Assembly: GCA_030694465.1 (NCBI GenBank)
Contig: JAUXYJ010000097.1
Coordinates: forward strand, 119,676 to 183,675
DNA from: Deltaproteobacteria bacterium
GTDB taxonomy: Bacteria; Myxococcota_A; Polyangia; Polyangiales; Ga0077539
Length of the DNA stretch: 64,000 nucleotides
Reading direction: 5' to 3'
Shown here: positions 8,212 to 18,805 of the stretch, piece by piece
Layout: each line of letters starts with the position of its first letter
How positions within the stretch are numbered: position 1 is the stretch's first letter
Made by a program: the position numbers and the translations under genes
Notes under the pieces: generated by a model
Told to the model about the DNA's origin: nothing
The model's database searches: none
What the model saw: the letters and a program-made list of their open reading frames with translations, nothing else

Positions 8212-8225
8212 ACCGCGCCTCTACC

Positions 8226-8975
8226 ATGACCCGAAAAGAGACGGCGCCAACCGCAGGGGACGGCGAGGACGAGAAGCGAGAGCGGCGACGGATTGCGCTC
8301 CGCAATGCTGCCTACGAGCGGTTCTCTGCGCGCGGCTATCACCTGACGACCGTGGATGAGATCTGCGTCGAGGCTGGGATCTCGAAGGGCTCGTTTTATT
8401 GGCATTACGACAGCAAGCAGGCGGTGCTGTTGGCGATCGTCGATGGCTGGGCGGCCGAAGTTGAACTCTCACTCACGGAGCATTTTCGCGGTGCAATCGC
8501 ACGCGCCGATCGCCGTATCGCTGTGACCGAGGGGCTGCGCGCGTTGGCACATCGGCTGCGCAAGCTCATGCCGTTGTGGTTGGAGTTTCTGTCCCAAGCC
8601 CAGCGCGAACCGGTGATCCGAGAGGGCCTCAGTGTCTTTCATCGCCGCGTTCGGCGCGCCACGCACACGATGTTGAGCGCGCTGGTGGACAACTTTCAGA
8701 ACACCCGTGAGAGCGAAGCGCTCGCGACGATCATTGTGGGGGGATTTATCGGGTTGATGTCGCTCGAACTCAGCGACCCCTCGGACGTGACGTTTGATCG
8801 CGAGGTCGAGTCGTTTATGAGCCTGTTGGGGCACTCCTCGATCGAGGCAGACGACGCTGATGCTGCGCAGAAAAGCAGCAAAAAGACTAATCAATCAATC
8901 TCAGCGCCGGTGGCAAAGACCAGCGACAGTGCACGCGAAGAGCGCGCGACGAAGAGCAGAAAGATCGTACGATGA
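8226..8975 (+). CDS. TetR-family transcriptional regulator
   Basis: The N-terminal ~60 residues are a TetR DNA-binding domain: RRIALRNAAYERFSARGYHLTTVDEICVEAGISKGSFYWHY, with the helix-turn-helix and the diagnostic YxHY-type ending. The C-terminal ligand domain is followed by an Ala/Lys/Ser-rich tail. ATG 8226 lies just after the palindrome at 8186-8211. The stop overlaps the ATG of the FAS gene (ATGA), so regulator and synthase are translated from one message. In mycobacteria a TetR-type regulator (FasR) controls fas-acpS in response to long-chain acyl-CoA; a comparable role here is inference. Confidence 0.9.
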   Translation: MTRKETAPTAGDGEDEKRERRRIALRNAAYERFSARGYHLTTVDEICVEAGISKGSFYWHYDSKQAVLLAIVDGWAAEVELSLTEHFRGAIARADRRIAVTEGLRALAHRLRKLMPLWLEFLSQAQREPVIREGLSVFHRRVRRATHTMLSALVDNFQNTRESEALATIIVGGFIGLMSLELSDPSDVTFDREVESFMSLLGHSSIEADDADAAQKSSKKTNQSISAPVAKTSDSAREERATKSRKIVR

Positions 8976-11900
8976 CTACACAGTTTTTTGGTGCTTCGGG
9001 TGTGCGCGTACCGCAAGCCAACGCCCCTTCGTCGGTCAGCCTCACCGGTCCAATCGCGCTGACCTTTGCGGGCCAAGCGTCGGACTACCTCGACGAGCTC
9101 GCGGGCCTTCGAAGGCGCTCTCATCGCGCTGCGGTGTTGATTGACGCGTTGCTCGAAGACCTTGAGCTCTTTGTGTCGCAGATGCCACGAGAGGACGCGG
9201 CGTTTTTTGCTTCTGGCATGGCCGCGCGCGAGTGGCTACGTGACGCAAATTCGCGTCCGGATCCAAGGTATTTGCAGAGCGTCCCCGTGTCGTTTCCGCT
9301 CATTTTTGTGACGCAACTTGCGCACTTTGAGCGGCTCCGCGAGAGCGGGATCACGCGGCTTGAGCCAGGGATCGTCCGCGCCGCCGCGGGCCATAGCCAG
9401 GGGATCATGGCGGCCGTTGCTGCTTCGGTGAGCTGGCAGAGCAAAGATCTGATCTCCGCTGCGCGAGTGTTGGCGCCGCTTGGGATGCTCTTTGCGCTTC
9501 GGATGCAGCAGGCGTGGCCGATGCGAACGGCGCGCATTGAAGCGGTCCAGTCTGCGCGGCGTGCGGGACTTGACGTCCCAACAGCGATGGCTGCGGTCAC
9601 CGGGCTCTTGCGCGCCGAGCTCGACGCGCAGCTCGCCGAGGCGAAGCTCGCGAGCGCGATCACGTGCACCTTGGACAACACGCTCTTTCGGCAAGTGATC
9701 TCTGGAACACCTGAAATTCTAGAGAGATTTCGCGAGTCGCTTGTACAGTCTATGGCCGCCAAGCAGCGCGCGCGCAAAGAGCGTACTGCGGGGGGGCGCG
9801 CCCCCGAGGTGCAGTGGCAGTACCTGCCAGTGAGCGCGCCGTTTCACTCGGACGCGATGGCGCCAGCGATGGAGCGATTGTACCGCGACGCCGAGGCGCT
9901 CGGGTTTCGTTGGACGAGCGCAGACCTCGCGGTTGACGTGCTCGATACAGAGCACGCGAGGGCGATTTTGCCTGAAGAAAACCTCATCGAACGCTTGATC
10001 ACGCTGCAGTGCGTGCGACCTGTTCACTGGCGCTCGATGTGCGACACGCTGGTTAACCTTGGCGTGCGTGACATCGTCGATTGTGGTCCAGGAGACGCCC
10101 TCAGCAAGCTCACGTTCTCGAACCTGCGCGGTGCAGGCATCGCGCTGTGGCCCATGAGCGCAGAGCGCACCCTCTCGGCCATCACGGCGCAGGACCCCGA
10201 CGGGCAGATGTTTGCCCGCGGTGCGAGCTATCCGCAGACACTCTGTGTCGCAAATTCGCTTGCCAATCCGTTTGTTGCGTTGACCGGTTGCCCTCCGATT
10301 GTGCTCGCCGGGATGACCCCGACGACGGTCGAAGCGCCCATCGTTGCGGCCGCGGCCAACGGAGGCTACGTCGCCGAGCTGGCCGGAGGGGGCCAGGTCA
10401 CCGAGAGCATTTTGCGCGCGCGCATGGACGAGCTGCGTGAGCTCCTCGAGCCCGGACGCAGCGTGGTCTTCAACGCGCTCTACCTGGATCCGTACCTGTG
10501 GAAGTTGCACTTGGCAGGGCCGCGACCGCTCATTGTGCGCCTCGCGGACGAGGGATATCCCATCGCGGGTGTGACCGTGAGCGCGGGGGTCCCGGTCAAA
10601 GAAGAAGCGGTCGCCCTCTGGCGGCTGCTCAACGACGCGGGCTTGCGGGTCAACAGCCTCAAGCCTGGCAACGATCGTGAGCTCAAAGAGGCCCTCGCGA
10701 TCGCGGCAGCAGTGCCAGATCTGCCTGTGATTTTGCAGATCGAAGGGGGACATGCGGGCGGACATCACTCGTGGGAAGACCTCGACGATCTGCTCTTGCG
10801 GCACTATCCCGCGATGCGTGCGCAGTCCAATGTCATCGTCGCCGTCGGCGGCGGGATTGGCACGCCCGAGCGCGCAGCGACCTACATCGACGGGAGCTGG
10901 GCCCACGCCTACGGCGCCCGCGCGATGCCCGTTGACGCGGTGTTTGTTGGCACGTGCGCGATGGCTTGTCTCGAGGCGAGGACCTCACCACAGGTCAAGC
11001 GCGCGCTCGTCGCGGCTGCTGGGACAGACCGATGGATCGCCGACAGCGCGTTCGTCGCAGGCGTCACCTCGGGGCGCTCGCAGCTTGACGCCTCGGTGTA
11101 CTACCTCGACACAAGCGCGTCGCGCGCAGGGCGCCTCCTGGATCGCTACGCGGGCAATGAGAGCGCGGTCGCGCTGCATCGGGATGAGATCATCGCGGCG
11201 CTCGCAAAGACCGCACGGCCCTACTTCGGTGACGTCGAGTCTATGAGCTACGCGCAGTGGCTTGACCGCCTCGTCTCGCTCACCGCGGTGGGCCGAGGCT
11301 CACGGTACGAAGACGGCTGCTGGCCTGATGGCTCGTATCGCCAGCGAATGCTCAAGGCGATTCAAATCGCAGAGGCGCGCTTGAGCGCAAGCGTGGTGCC
11401 GTTCGAGTCGCACTTTGCACCCCGTGATCTCGACGATCCAAGGGCTGCACTCGCGCGACTGCTGGGCCTGTATCCCGAGGCAGACCAAGTGTCTGTGCAT
11501 CCACAGGACGCTTTGGCGTTCGTTGCGCTCTGCCGTTTGCCCGGAAAACCTGTGAATTTCGTGCCCGTAATCGATGCCGAGGTCCGCCGTTGGTACAAAG
11601 CGGACAGCCTCTGGCATGCGCACGACGACCGCTTCGAGGCAGACCAAGTCCTCGCGCTTCCGGGACCCCGATCGCTCGCGGCGATCACGGCGGTAGACGA
11701 ACCGGTGGCTGAGCTTTTGCAGCGATTTGAGCGATCGATGCGCTCGATCGCGCAGGTGGCGCGCCTGCCGGATTACGTCACCACGAGCGAGACGCTGGTC
11801 GCGACCGAGACCGATGTAGCGCAGCCAGAGCGATGGCTCGCGCGGCTCACGAACCGCTCGCGCGGGCCCGTGTGCGCGATGATTCATGCCCAACGCGCTG

Positions 11901-14900
11901 TAAATTCTCAGTCCAATCGCACGTCACGAAATCCACTTCGTGCGCTTCTAGCGCCCACGCTGGGCGATCAAGCCGCGCTGGTTCGCGCGTCGGATGGCGC
12001 GCTCACGAGCCTGCGTATCAGCGACGCGCAGGGGAGGGTGCGACTGTCCATTCGCGAGGACGCATGCTCGCTTCGGTCCTACGGACCTCAGGGACGTGAG
12101 GGCTCGCTGGACCTCTCGTTGTCCTGGGATTCGCGCGGGTTTCTCGCGCATGATTCAGCACGGCACATCGAGGCTCAGCGCGGATTTTATCAGCAGATGA
12201 TCTTCGGCGGCGCGCTGGCCTCGGTCGCGCGATTTGACACCGCCTCCCACACGGTCACGGTCGCCCAGGGCGCGGTGGCAGCGTTTGCCTACGCCACGGG
12301 CGATGAGCCGGGGCTCATGCTGGATGAAAAGGGTCGCCTTGTGGCGCCGCTCTCGATGACGTTTGCGCTCTGCTGGGAGCCTATTTTTGCAGCGCTCGAC
12401 GGTGCCCAAGCGGATGTCACGCGGCTCGTACACGAGTCGCTCTCGATCGAGGCCGGCGCAGGCGGGCCCATCGCCGAGGGCATGACCCTGCAGTGTCGCG
12501 CGCAGATCACTTCGCTCGATCAGACCAGCGACGGAGATCGCGTCACGATCGAGGCAACCCTGCACGCCGAGGGTGGGCTCGCTGCGAAGATTGTGACCTC
12601 GTTTTTTGTTCGAAAGACCCAGCAGGGGTTCGCGCAGATCTGTCACGAAGAGCAGAATTTTGTCTCGCGGATCGCGCTTCACGACGAGAGTCAGCGTGCG
12701 CTGTTGCGGTCTCTTGATTTTGTAAGTGTGACCGGCGAACTTTGCCTGGGCGCGCGCTATGTTTTGCGCTGCGACACGCTCTCGTTGCGGCAGGGCACCG
12801 CGCTCGCCTCAGGGCGTATTGAGACGCTCGAAGGCGAGGTTGTCGCGACCATTGCGTGCGATCGCGCGGGCTGCGTGCGTGAGCATCCGGTGACGGCACT
12901 TGCCTCTTTGCTCAGCGAAAATACAGACCGAATCGCAGTCACGCCGTCGCGCGCGCTGCTCGAAGAGTCCGTCACAGCGCCACGCTCGATGAGCGCTTAC
13001 GCCTTGGCGAGCGGGGACCGCAACCCGCTGCACTTGGACGCGGCGATGGCCACGCTCGCTGGGTTGGACGCGCCGATTGTGCACGGCATGTGGACTGCGT
13101 CGGTCGCGGCGCATCGCGCGATGACGGCTGCACAGGCCCGCCCCGGCGCGATGGCGCGGCTGACGGTGAGGTTTGAGTCTCCCGTTTCGCTAGGAGAAAT
13201 GCTAGCTTTTCGGATCGAGCAGGTCGCCCTCGCCAAGGGAGGCGTGGTGCTTGGGCTTCTCGTGCAGAGCGACGCAAGCGGTGACACGCGCACGGTGCTT
13301 CGCGGCGAGGCCGAGCTGGCTGCTCCGCGGACCGCGTATCTGTTTCCGGGGCAGGGGATCCAGCGCGCTGGGATGGGGATGACGGGATACGCTCGCTCGA
13401 GCGCAGCGCGTGGTGTGTGGGACGAAGCGGACGCGCACTGCCGAAGCGTCCTGGGGTTCTCGCTCTTGCGGGTCGTGCGCGAAAATCCCACCGAGCTCGT
13501 CGTGCGGGGCGAGCGCTTCGCGCATCCGCAGGGCGTGCTTTTTCTCACGCAGTTTACGCAGGCGGCGCTTGTCGTCCTCGCGGTCGCTCAGGTCGCCGAG
13601 CTGCGCGCGCAGGGCGCCTTCGTCGAGGACGCGATGATGGCGGGTCACAGCCTGGGAGAATACTCAGCGCTTACCGCCGTCGCCGGCGTCGTACCTCTGC
13701 GTGCCGCCGTCGAAGTGGTCTACGCACGAGGCCTTACGATGGACCGCTTAGTGCCTCGCGATCGTGACGGGCGGACGCCCTACGCGATGCGCGTGATTCG
13801 ACCCAACCTCGTCGACCTTGACGACGACGGGCTGCGCGCTTTGATCAACGAATGCGCAGCGCCGAATGAGCCTCTTGAGATTGTCAACTTCAACGTCCGG
13901 GGTCGTCAGTACTCGGTCACTGGCGATGTCCGTGCGCTCGCGCGGATGCATGCGGCGATCAGCGCGCGGTCGGGTGAGCAACAGGCTCGCAAGGCGCTCG
14001 TCGTGGTGCCCGGAGTGGATGTCCCGTTTCACTCAACGCTCTTGCGCGAAGGTGTCGATCGATTTCGCAAGACACTGACGGAGGCGTTTCCCGAGAGCCT
14101 CGACGCGCGCGTTCTTGTTGGGCGCTATGTGCCTAATTTGACCGGTCGCTTGTTCTCTATCGATCGCTCAGAGATCAGCAAAATCGCAGACGAAACAGGA
14201 TCGCCAGCGCTCGCTGCGTTGCTGGTGGCGATGGCCGATGTGCACGCGGTGCCCAGCGAGCAACAGGTCGCGCGCGTCCTGTTGATTGAGCTCTTGGCTT
14301 ACCAGTTTGCGTCGCCCGTCCGTTGGATCGATACGCAAGAGCTGTTGTTCAGCGCGTGCGCGCTTGATCGGTGCATCGAAGTGGGTCTCGCCGAGCAGCC
14401 CACCATCATGAACATGGCCCAGAGCACCCTCGCGATCCTGGGTCGTGACCGCCCTCGCGCGATGAACAGTGAGCTTCACGGGGTCGAATGCCTGGGCCCC
14501 AAGAGCCACATGAGCGACACTCCGGCGACGTCGCCGGTGGCGACCGTATCGAAGCCCAACCCCGTCGCGCCACAGGTTCCGGCGACGTCGCCGGTCTTGA
14601 CCAGTCCACCCAAGAGCGCGGGGCCCGTGAGCGATCTGCCTTTTACTTCGGCCGATGGGCTGCGGGTGCTGCTCGCGCTCCAGGCACGAGTACGCCTTGA
14701 GCAAATCCGTGACGATGAGACGCTGGATGAGCTGCTCGGTGGCAACTCTGCGCGGCGCAATCAGCTGCTCGCCGACCTCGGACAAGAGTTCGCGTTGGGC
14801 CCGATGGACGGCGCCCATGAGATCCCTATCCGCGCCCTGTCTGAGACAATCGCTAGCAAATCTGCTGGCTATTCAACTTGGGGAAAGTACCTCTCGGCCT

Positions 14901-17900
14901 CGCTCGATCAGCGCATCTCTGCGGCCCTCGCGCCCTCGCGGGTGTCTCGTGCCGAGGTGACCGATCACCTCGCACAGCACTGGTCGCTTGGCGCAGGTCA
15001 CTTGCTCCACCTTTTGGCTCGTCTCGCACTTCAGACGCGCACGGGCGACTCGACACGGGGCGGCAGTCTCGCGACAGTCGCTGCGAATTCTCTGACCGAT
15101 CGCGCCTCGGTGCTGCAGGGCGTCGACGCTCTGGTCGCCGAACATGCGAGCGCCCGTGGGCTCTCGCTCGCTCCGGTGACCTCGCACACGGCGGGCGCGA
15201 CCGTGGACTCGGCGGCGCTCGACGCGCTTGAGGCAAAGATCTTGGGGCCCGAGGGCGTGGTCGTCCGAAGCGCGCAGGCGATGCTCGAGGCTGCAGGACG
15301 ACTGGACCTTCGTGAGGTCCAGGGGCCGGTGATCACGCCTGAGTCGGCCGCGCTGGATGCTGTGCTCGCCGAGCACGACGAGGCGTACCTTGCGCTCACC
15401 AAGGGCGTATTTAGTGCCGAAAAATGCATGACGCTGACGAGCGCTGCCGTGTGGTTGCGCCGCGATCTCGCGCAACACTTTTACGACACGCTGAGCGGGG
15501 TTGAGCGCGACCAAGTGCGTTGTGGGCTCGCGCGTCGGATGGACTCTGTGGGCAGAGATACCGCGCGCGCCCTGGCTCAACGAGCGCGGGTCTTGCGCCG
15601 CGAAGACGTCGCCGTGGTGATGGACGCGCTCGCAGATGCGCCCGCACCGGAGGTGGGCTCGTGCAGCGCTAGGGCCGTGATGACGGGTGCCCTCTCGGGG
15701 CGCTCGATCGCGTCAACTGTGGGCACATTTGCAGGCCAAGTGACTGCACTCGTGACAGGCGCGGGGCCTGGCTCGATCGCGCTCTCGGTGGTGGCGCAGC
15801 TCTTGGCGAAGGGCGCGCGGGTTGTGGTCACGACGTCCAAGTACAACGACGATCGGCTCGCGCTGTTTCGGGGTGTCTACCGTGAGCACGCGCGCCCAGG
15901 CGCTGAGCTCCACGTCGTGGCGCTCAACCAAGGTTCGTTTGTCGATGTCGATTCGCTGGTCCCATGGCTCGCAGAACACGCGCTCACCCCAGACCTCTTG
16001 CTCCCGTTCGCGGCCCTCGGCGAGAGCGGAACATTGCGCGACGTGGGCCCTCGCTCGCTCGCGACCTTGCGAATTCAGCTCGTGGGCGTGCAGCGGCTGA
16101 TGGCGAACTTGGCGGCGCAACGGGACCCGCTCGACCAGGGTCCACGGTGCCACTGTGTGCTCCCGCTCTCGCCCAATCATGGGCTGTTTGGCGGAGATGG
16201 ACTCTATGGCGAGAGCAAGGCCGCGCTCGAGGTGCTCTGTGCCCGATGGCGCAGCGAGCAGCATGCGTGGGGACATGCGTTTTCGCTGGTCGGTGCAAAG
16301 ATCGGTTGGGTCCGCGGGACTGGGCTCATGGCCTCGAACGATCCCCTCGCCGACGCGCTCACACGCGATCACGGCCTCACCACATTTGACACCGACGAGA
16401 TGGCGTCTGAGCTCCTCGCGCTCTGCTCTGTTGAGCTGCGCGCGCTCGCTGCGTGTGAGCCCGTGATGGCAGACCTCACCGCGGGGCTCGCGAGCATCGG
16501 TGACCTCGGCGCGCTGTCTCAGCGTGTCCGTGAGCGCACAGAAGCGCAGCGAAAAGAGCGGGCAAAGTCCGAAGCCTTGGACGCGGTGATGCGCGACAAG
16601 ACCCACGACGCCGTGGCACGCAACGCGATGATCGCACCGACGCTCTCGACGCAGCGGGTCGTGTCGATCCCGACCGAGTCAGACCTGGCACAGTTGCCCG
16701 CGCTTGATCACCTCGCGCTCGATCAGGTCGCCGTGATCGTTGGGTTTGGAGAGGTCTCGCCCTGGGGAAGCGCGCGCTCGCGCTGGGCCGCAGAGTGCGA
16801 CGCTTCGCTCTCGCTCGACGCGCTCTACGAGCTGGCGTGGATCACGGGATTGGTCGAGACCCGCGCAGACGGAGCGGTCATCGATCGCGCGAGCAAGCAA
16901 GTGGTTCACATCCATGAGCTCCGCGAGCGATACGAGAACGCCGTGCAAAATGCCTCGGGAATCCGACTTGTCGTCGGCAGTGAAGCGCACGGATTTGATC
17001 CCGCCCGGCAGCTCCGACACACCGAGGTCCACATCGATCAGCCCATGAGCTATCTCGCGTCTTCGCGCGAGAGCGCCGAGCGCGCTCAGCAGGCCGACCC
17101 TGCGCATGTGCGCCTCGAGCCAGGCCCCAATGGCGCGATCCGTGTGCGCTGTCTCGCGGGCGCGAGCGTCCGGATCGCGAGCACTTCGAGCCTCCGACGC
17201 CGTGTCGTGGGGCAGGTCCCTGACCAGTGGGACGCGACCCGCTACGGCATCCCCAAGGCGATGATCGAGCAGGTCGATCGCGTGACGTTGTTTAACCTCG
17301 TCGCGACCGTCGAGGCCTTTCTCGCCGCGGGGATCGAGCCCGAGGAGCTCTACGAGCACCTGCATATCACCCGCGTTGGGACCACGCAGAGCTCCGGGAT
17401 CGGTGGAATGCAGAAGCTGCGACGCCTCTACCACGACCCCATGCTCGATCGTGAACGTCAGTCGGACGTGCTGCAAGAGACGCTGATCAACGTGATCTCG
17501 GGCTGGATGGTGCAGGCGTATGTGGGCTCGTACGGCCCGATCTCTTCGCCGGTGGGCGCGTGCGCGACCGCTGCGTTGTCAGTCGCCGAGGCGATGGACA
17601 TGCTCGCGACGGGGCGCGCGGACTTTGTCGTAACGGGCGGCTGTGACGACTACAACGAAGAGGGCGCGGTGGGCTTCTCGGACATGGGCGCGACCGCGGA
17701 TTCGCTCGACGCACAGGCGCGCGGGATCACGCCACGCTCGCTCTCGCGGCCCAACGATCGCCGCCGCATGGGCTTTGTCGAGGCGCAGGGCGCGGGCGCG
17801 ATGCTCGTGTGCCGCGGCTCGCTCGCCGTCAAGATGGGCTTGCCCGTGTACGGCGTGGTCGCGTTTGCTGCGAGCCACTCGGACGGCATCAACGCCTCGG

Positions 17901-18805
17901 TCCCGGCCCCAGGGCAGGGCATCTTGGGCGTCGCGGCCGAGCCCGCACAGACCAAGCCTATCGGGCGCGACAGGGGCTCGCTCGCCGCACGCCGTGACGA
18001 GATCGCCAAGCTCGAGAGCTCGCGCGCGTCGCTCGTCTCTGCGCTCGGAGAAGAGAGCGCTTCACTTGTAATTTCGCAGGCGAAATTGCATTTGTCGCAT
18101 GGGTTCGCGCGAGAGCATTCGGCGATGTCACCGCTTCGTGCAGCGCTCTCGGTCTATGGGCTCGAGGCCGACGACATCGCGTTTGTGAGCAAGCACGACA
18201 CCTCGACCAACGCCAACGATTCAAACGAGAGCAAGCTGCACACGAGGCTCGCTGCACAGCTTGGACGCACACCCAATCTGCCGCTGCATGTGATCTCGCA
18301 AAAGTCACTCACCGGGCACTCAAAGGGAGCCGCCGCGGCGTGGCAAATGATCGGCGCTCTGCAGGCGATGCGAGACGGAGTAGTCCCAGCGAACCGCTCC
18401 CTCGAGGACGTCGCGCCCTCGCTGCAATCTCTCACTGCGTTGAGCTTCAGTGATGTCCCAGTGCAGACAGGGGCCTATCTCTTGCGCGCGGCGCTTGTGA
18501 CGAGCCTCGGCTTTGGCCACGTCGGTGCGCTGGTCTGCGTGCTGCATCCGTGGCTGTTTTGGCGCGCGATGCAGGACGAGGTCCGCGCGGAGTACGTCGC
18601 GCGCTTGGTGCCACGGACGCGTCAGATCGCTAGCAAAACGGCACGTGTATTGGCCGGCATCGAGCCGATGTACACGCGCCGTACCGAGCGCCCCTTTGTC
18701 GACAAAGAGAGCTCAGAGGTCCACGCCAACCACGAGGCCGAGGTGCTGCTCAACGCGTCGGCGCGTCGCACTGGGGCGCGGTTTGAGCGAGGGCTGCCGA
18801 CGTGA
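8972..18805 (+). CDS. fas: Type I fatty acid synthase, single-chain AT-ER-DH-MPT-ACP-KR-KS
   Basis: A 3277-residue multienzyme making fatty acids from acetyl- and malonyl-CoA. Domains in order: acetyltransferase (GHSQG, Ser ~142; PFHS ~290); FMN enoyl reductase (~430-760, VLAGMTPTTVE and GHAGGHHSWED); a dehydratase region (~1050-1450) including a hotdog segment SGDRNPLHLD...VHGMW; malonyl/palmitoyl transferase (~1453-1830, GHSLGEY, Ser ~1560); a Pro/Thr/Ser linker; ACP (~1888-2080, modified Ser likely in GGNSARRN); ketoreductase (~2254-2480, VTGAGPGSIA, YGESK); ketosynthase (~2600-3210, Cys ~2864 in GACATA, His ~3075 in KHDTST, His ~3116 in GHSKG). Order and length match actinobacterial FAS-I. 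No phosphopantetheinyl transferase domain; AcpS follows instead. Coupled to tetR upstream (ATGA) and acpS downstream. Confidence 0.95.
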   Translation: MTTQFFGASGVRVPQANAPSSVSLTGPIALTFAGQASDYLDELAGLRRRSHRAAVLIDALLEDLELFVSQMPREDAAFFASGMAAREWLRDANSRPDPRYLQSVPVSFPLIFVTQLAHFERLRESGITRLEPGIVRAAAGHSQGIMAAVAASVSWQSKDLISAARVLAPLGMLFALRMQQAWPMRTARIEAVQSARRAGLDVPTAMAAVTGLLRAELDAQLAEAKLASAITCTLDNTLFRQVISGTPEILERFRESLVQSMAAKQRARKERTAGGRAPEVQWQYLPVSAPFHSDAMAPAMERLYRDAEALGFRWTSADLAVDVLDTEHARAILPEENLIERLITLQCVRPVHWRSMCDTLVNLGVRDIVDCGPGDALSKLTFSNLRGAGIALWPMSAERTLSAITAQDPDGQMFARGASYPQTLCVANSLANPFVALTGCPPIVLAGMTPTTVEAPIVAAAANGGYVAELAGGGQVTESILRARMDELRELLEPGRSVVFNALYLDPYLWKLHLAGPRPLIVRLADEGYPIAGVTVSAGVPVKEEAVALWRLLNDAGLRVNSLKPGNDRELKEALAIAAAVPDLPVILQIEGGHAGGHHSWEDLDDLLLRHYPAMRAQSNVIVAVGGGIGTPERAATYIDGSWAHAYGARAMPVDAVFVGTCAMACLEARTSPQVKRALVAAAGTDRWIADSAFVAGVTSGRSQLDASVYYLDTSASRAGRLLDRYAGNESAVALHRDEIIAALAKTARPYFGDVESMSYAQWLDRLVSLTAVGRGSRYEDGCWPDGSYRQRMLKAIQIAEARLSASVVPFESHFAPRDLDDPRAALARLLGLYPEADQVSVHPQDALAFVALCRLPGKPVNFVPVIDAEVRRWYKADSLWHAHDDRFEADQVLALPGPRSLAAITAVDEPVAELLQRFERSMRSIAQVARLPDYVTTSETLVATETDVAQPERWLARLTNRSRGPVCAMIHAQRAVNSQSNRTSRNPLRALLAPTLGDQAALVRASDGALTSLRISDAQGRVRLSIREDACSLRSYGPQGREGSLDLSLSWDSRGFLAHDSARHIEAQRGFYQQMIFGGALASVARFDTASHTVTVAQGAVAAFAYATGDEPGLMLDEKGRLVAPLSMTFALCWEPIFAALDGAQADVTRLVHESLSIEAGAGGPIAEGMTLQCRAQITSLDQTSDGDRVTIEATLHAEGGLAAKIVTSFFVRKTQQGFAQICHEEQNFVSRIALHDESQRALLRSLDFVSVTGELCLGARYVLRCDTLSLRQGTALASGRIETLEGEVVATIACDRAGCVREHPVTALASLLSENTDRIAVTPSRALLEESVTAPRSMSAYALASGDRNPLHLDAAMATLAGLDAPIVHGMWTASVAAHRAMTAAQARPGAMARLTVRFESPVSLGEMLAFRIEQVALAKGGVVLGLLVQSDASGDTRTVLRGEAELAAPRTAYLFPGQGIQRAGMGMTGYARSSAARGVWDEADAHCRSVLGFSLLRVVRENPTELVVRGERFAHPQGVLFLTQFTQAALVVLAVAQVAELRAQGAFVEDAMMAGHSLGEYSALTAVAGVVPLRAAVEVVYARGLTMDRLVPRDRDGRTPYAMRVIRPNLVDLDDDGLRALINECAAPNEPLEIVNFNVRGRQYSVTGDVRALARMHAAISARSGEQQARKALVVVPGVDVPFHSTLLREGVDRFRKTLTEAFPESLDARVLVGRYVPNLTGRLFSIDRSEISKIADETGSPALAALLVAMADVHAVPSEQQVARVLLIELLAYQFASPVRWIDTQELLFSACALDRCIEVGLAEQPTIMNMAQSTLAILGRDRPRAMNSELHGVECLGPKSHMSDTPATSPVATVSKPNPVAPQVPATSPVLTSPPKSAGPVSDLPFTSADGLRVLLALQARVRLEQIRDDETLDELLGGNSARRNQLLADLGQEFALGPMDGAHEIPIRALSETIASKSAGYSTWGKYLSASLDQRISAALAPSRVSRAEVTDHLAQHWSLGAGHLLHLLARLALQTRTGDSTRGGSLATVAANSLTDRASVLQGVDALVAEHASARGLSLAPVTSHTAGATVDSAALDALEAKILGPEGVVVRSAQAMLEAAGRLDLREVQGPVITPESAALDAVLAEHDEAYLALTKGVFSAEKCMTLTSAAVWLRRDLAQHFYDTLSGVERDQVRCGLARRMDSVGRDTARALAQRARVLRREDVAVVMDALADAPAPEVGSCSARAVMTGALSGRSIASTVGTFAGQVTALVTGAGPGSIALSVVAQLLAKGARVVVTTSKYNDDRLALFRGVYREHARPGAELHVVALNQGSFVDVDSLVPWLAEHALTPDLLLPFAALGESGTLRDVGPRSLATLRIQLVGVQRLMANLAAQRDPLDQGPRCHCVLPLSPNHGLFGGDGLYGESKAALEVLCARWRSEQHAWGHAFSLVGAKIGWVRGTGLMASNDPLADALTRDHGLTTFDTDEMASELLALCSVELRALAACEPVMADLTAGLASIGDLGALSQRVRERTEAQRKERAKSEALDAVMRDKTHDAVARNAMIAPTLSTQRVVSIPTESDLAQLPALDHLALDQVAVIVGFGEVSPWGSARSRWAAECDASLSLDALYELAWITGLVETRADGAVIDRASKQVVHIHELRERYENAVQNASGIRLVVGSEAHGFDPARQLRHTEVHIDQPMSYLASSRESAERAQQADPAHVRLEPGPNGAIRVRCLAGASVRIASTSSLRRRVVGQVPDQWDATRYGIPKAMIEQVDRVTLFNLVATVEAFLAAGIEPEELYEHLHITRVGTTQSSGIGGMQKLRRLYHDPMLDRERQSDVLQETLINVISGWMVQAYVGSYGPISSPVGACATAALSVAEAMDMLATGRADFVVTGGCDDYNEEGAVGFSDMGATADSLDAQARGITPRSLSRPNDRRRMGFVEAQGAGAMLVCRGSLAVKMGLPVYGVVAFAASHSDGINASVPAPGQGILGVAAEPAQTKPIGRDRGSLAARRDEIAKLESSRASLVSALGEESASLVISQAKLHLSHGFAREHSAMSPLRAALSVYGLEADDIAFVSKHDTSTNANDSNESKLHTRLAAQLGRTPNLPLHVISQKSLTGHSKGAAAAWQMIGALQAMRDGVVPANRSLEDVAPSLQSLTALSFSDVPVQTGAYLLRAALVTSLGFGHVGALVCVLHPWLFWRAMQDEVRAEYVARLVPRTRQIASKTARVLAGIEPMYTRRTERPFVDKESSEVHANHEAEVLLNASARRTGARFERGLPT
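14522..14537. repeat. Dispersed 16-bp palindrome, copy 1
   Basis: CCGGCGACGTCGCCGG, perfectly self-complementary, inside the FAS linker between the transferase and ACP domains, where it encodes PATSPV. One of six identical copies in the window. Confidence 0.9.
14579..14594. repeat. Dispersed 16-bp palindrome, copy 2
   Basis: Second copy of CCGGCGACGTCGCCGG, 57 bp after the first and in the same reading frame of the FAS linker (again PATSPV). Flanks share one extra base pair (t...t), suggesting local duplication. Confidence 0.9.
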
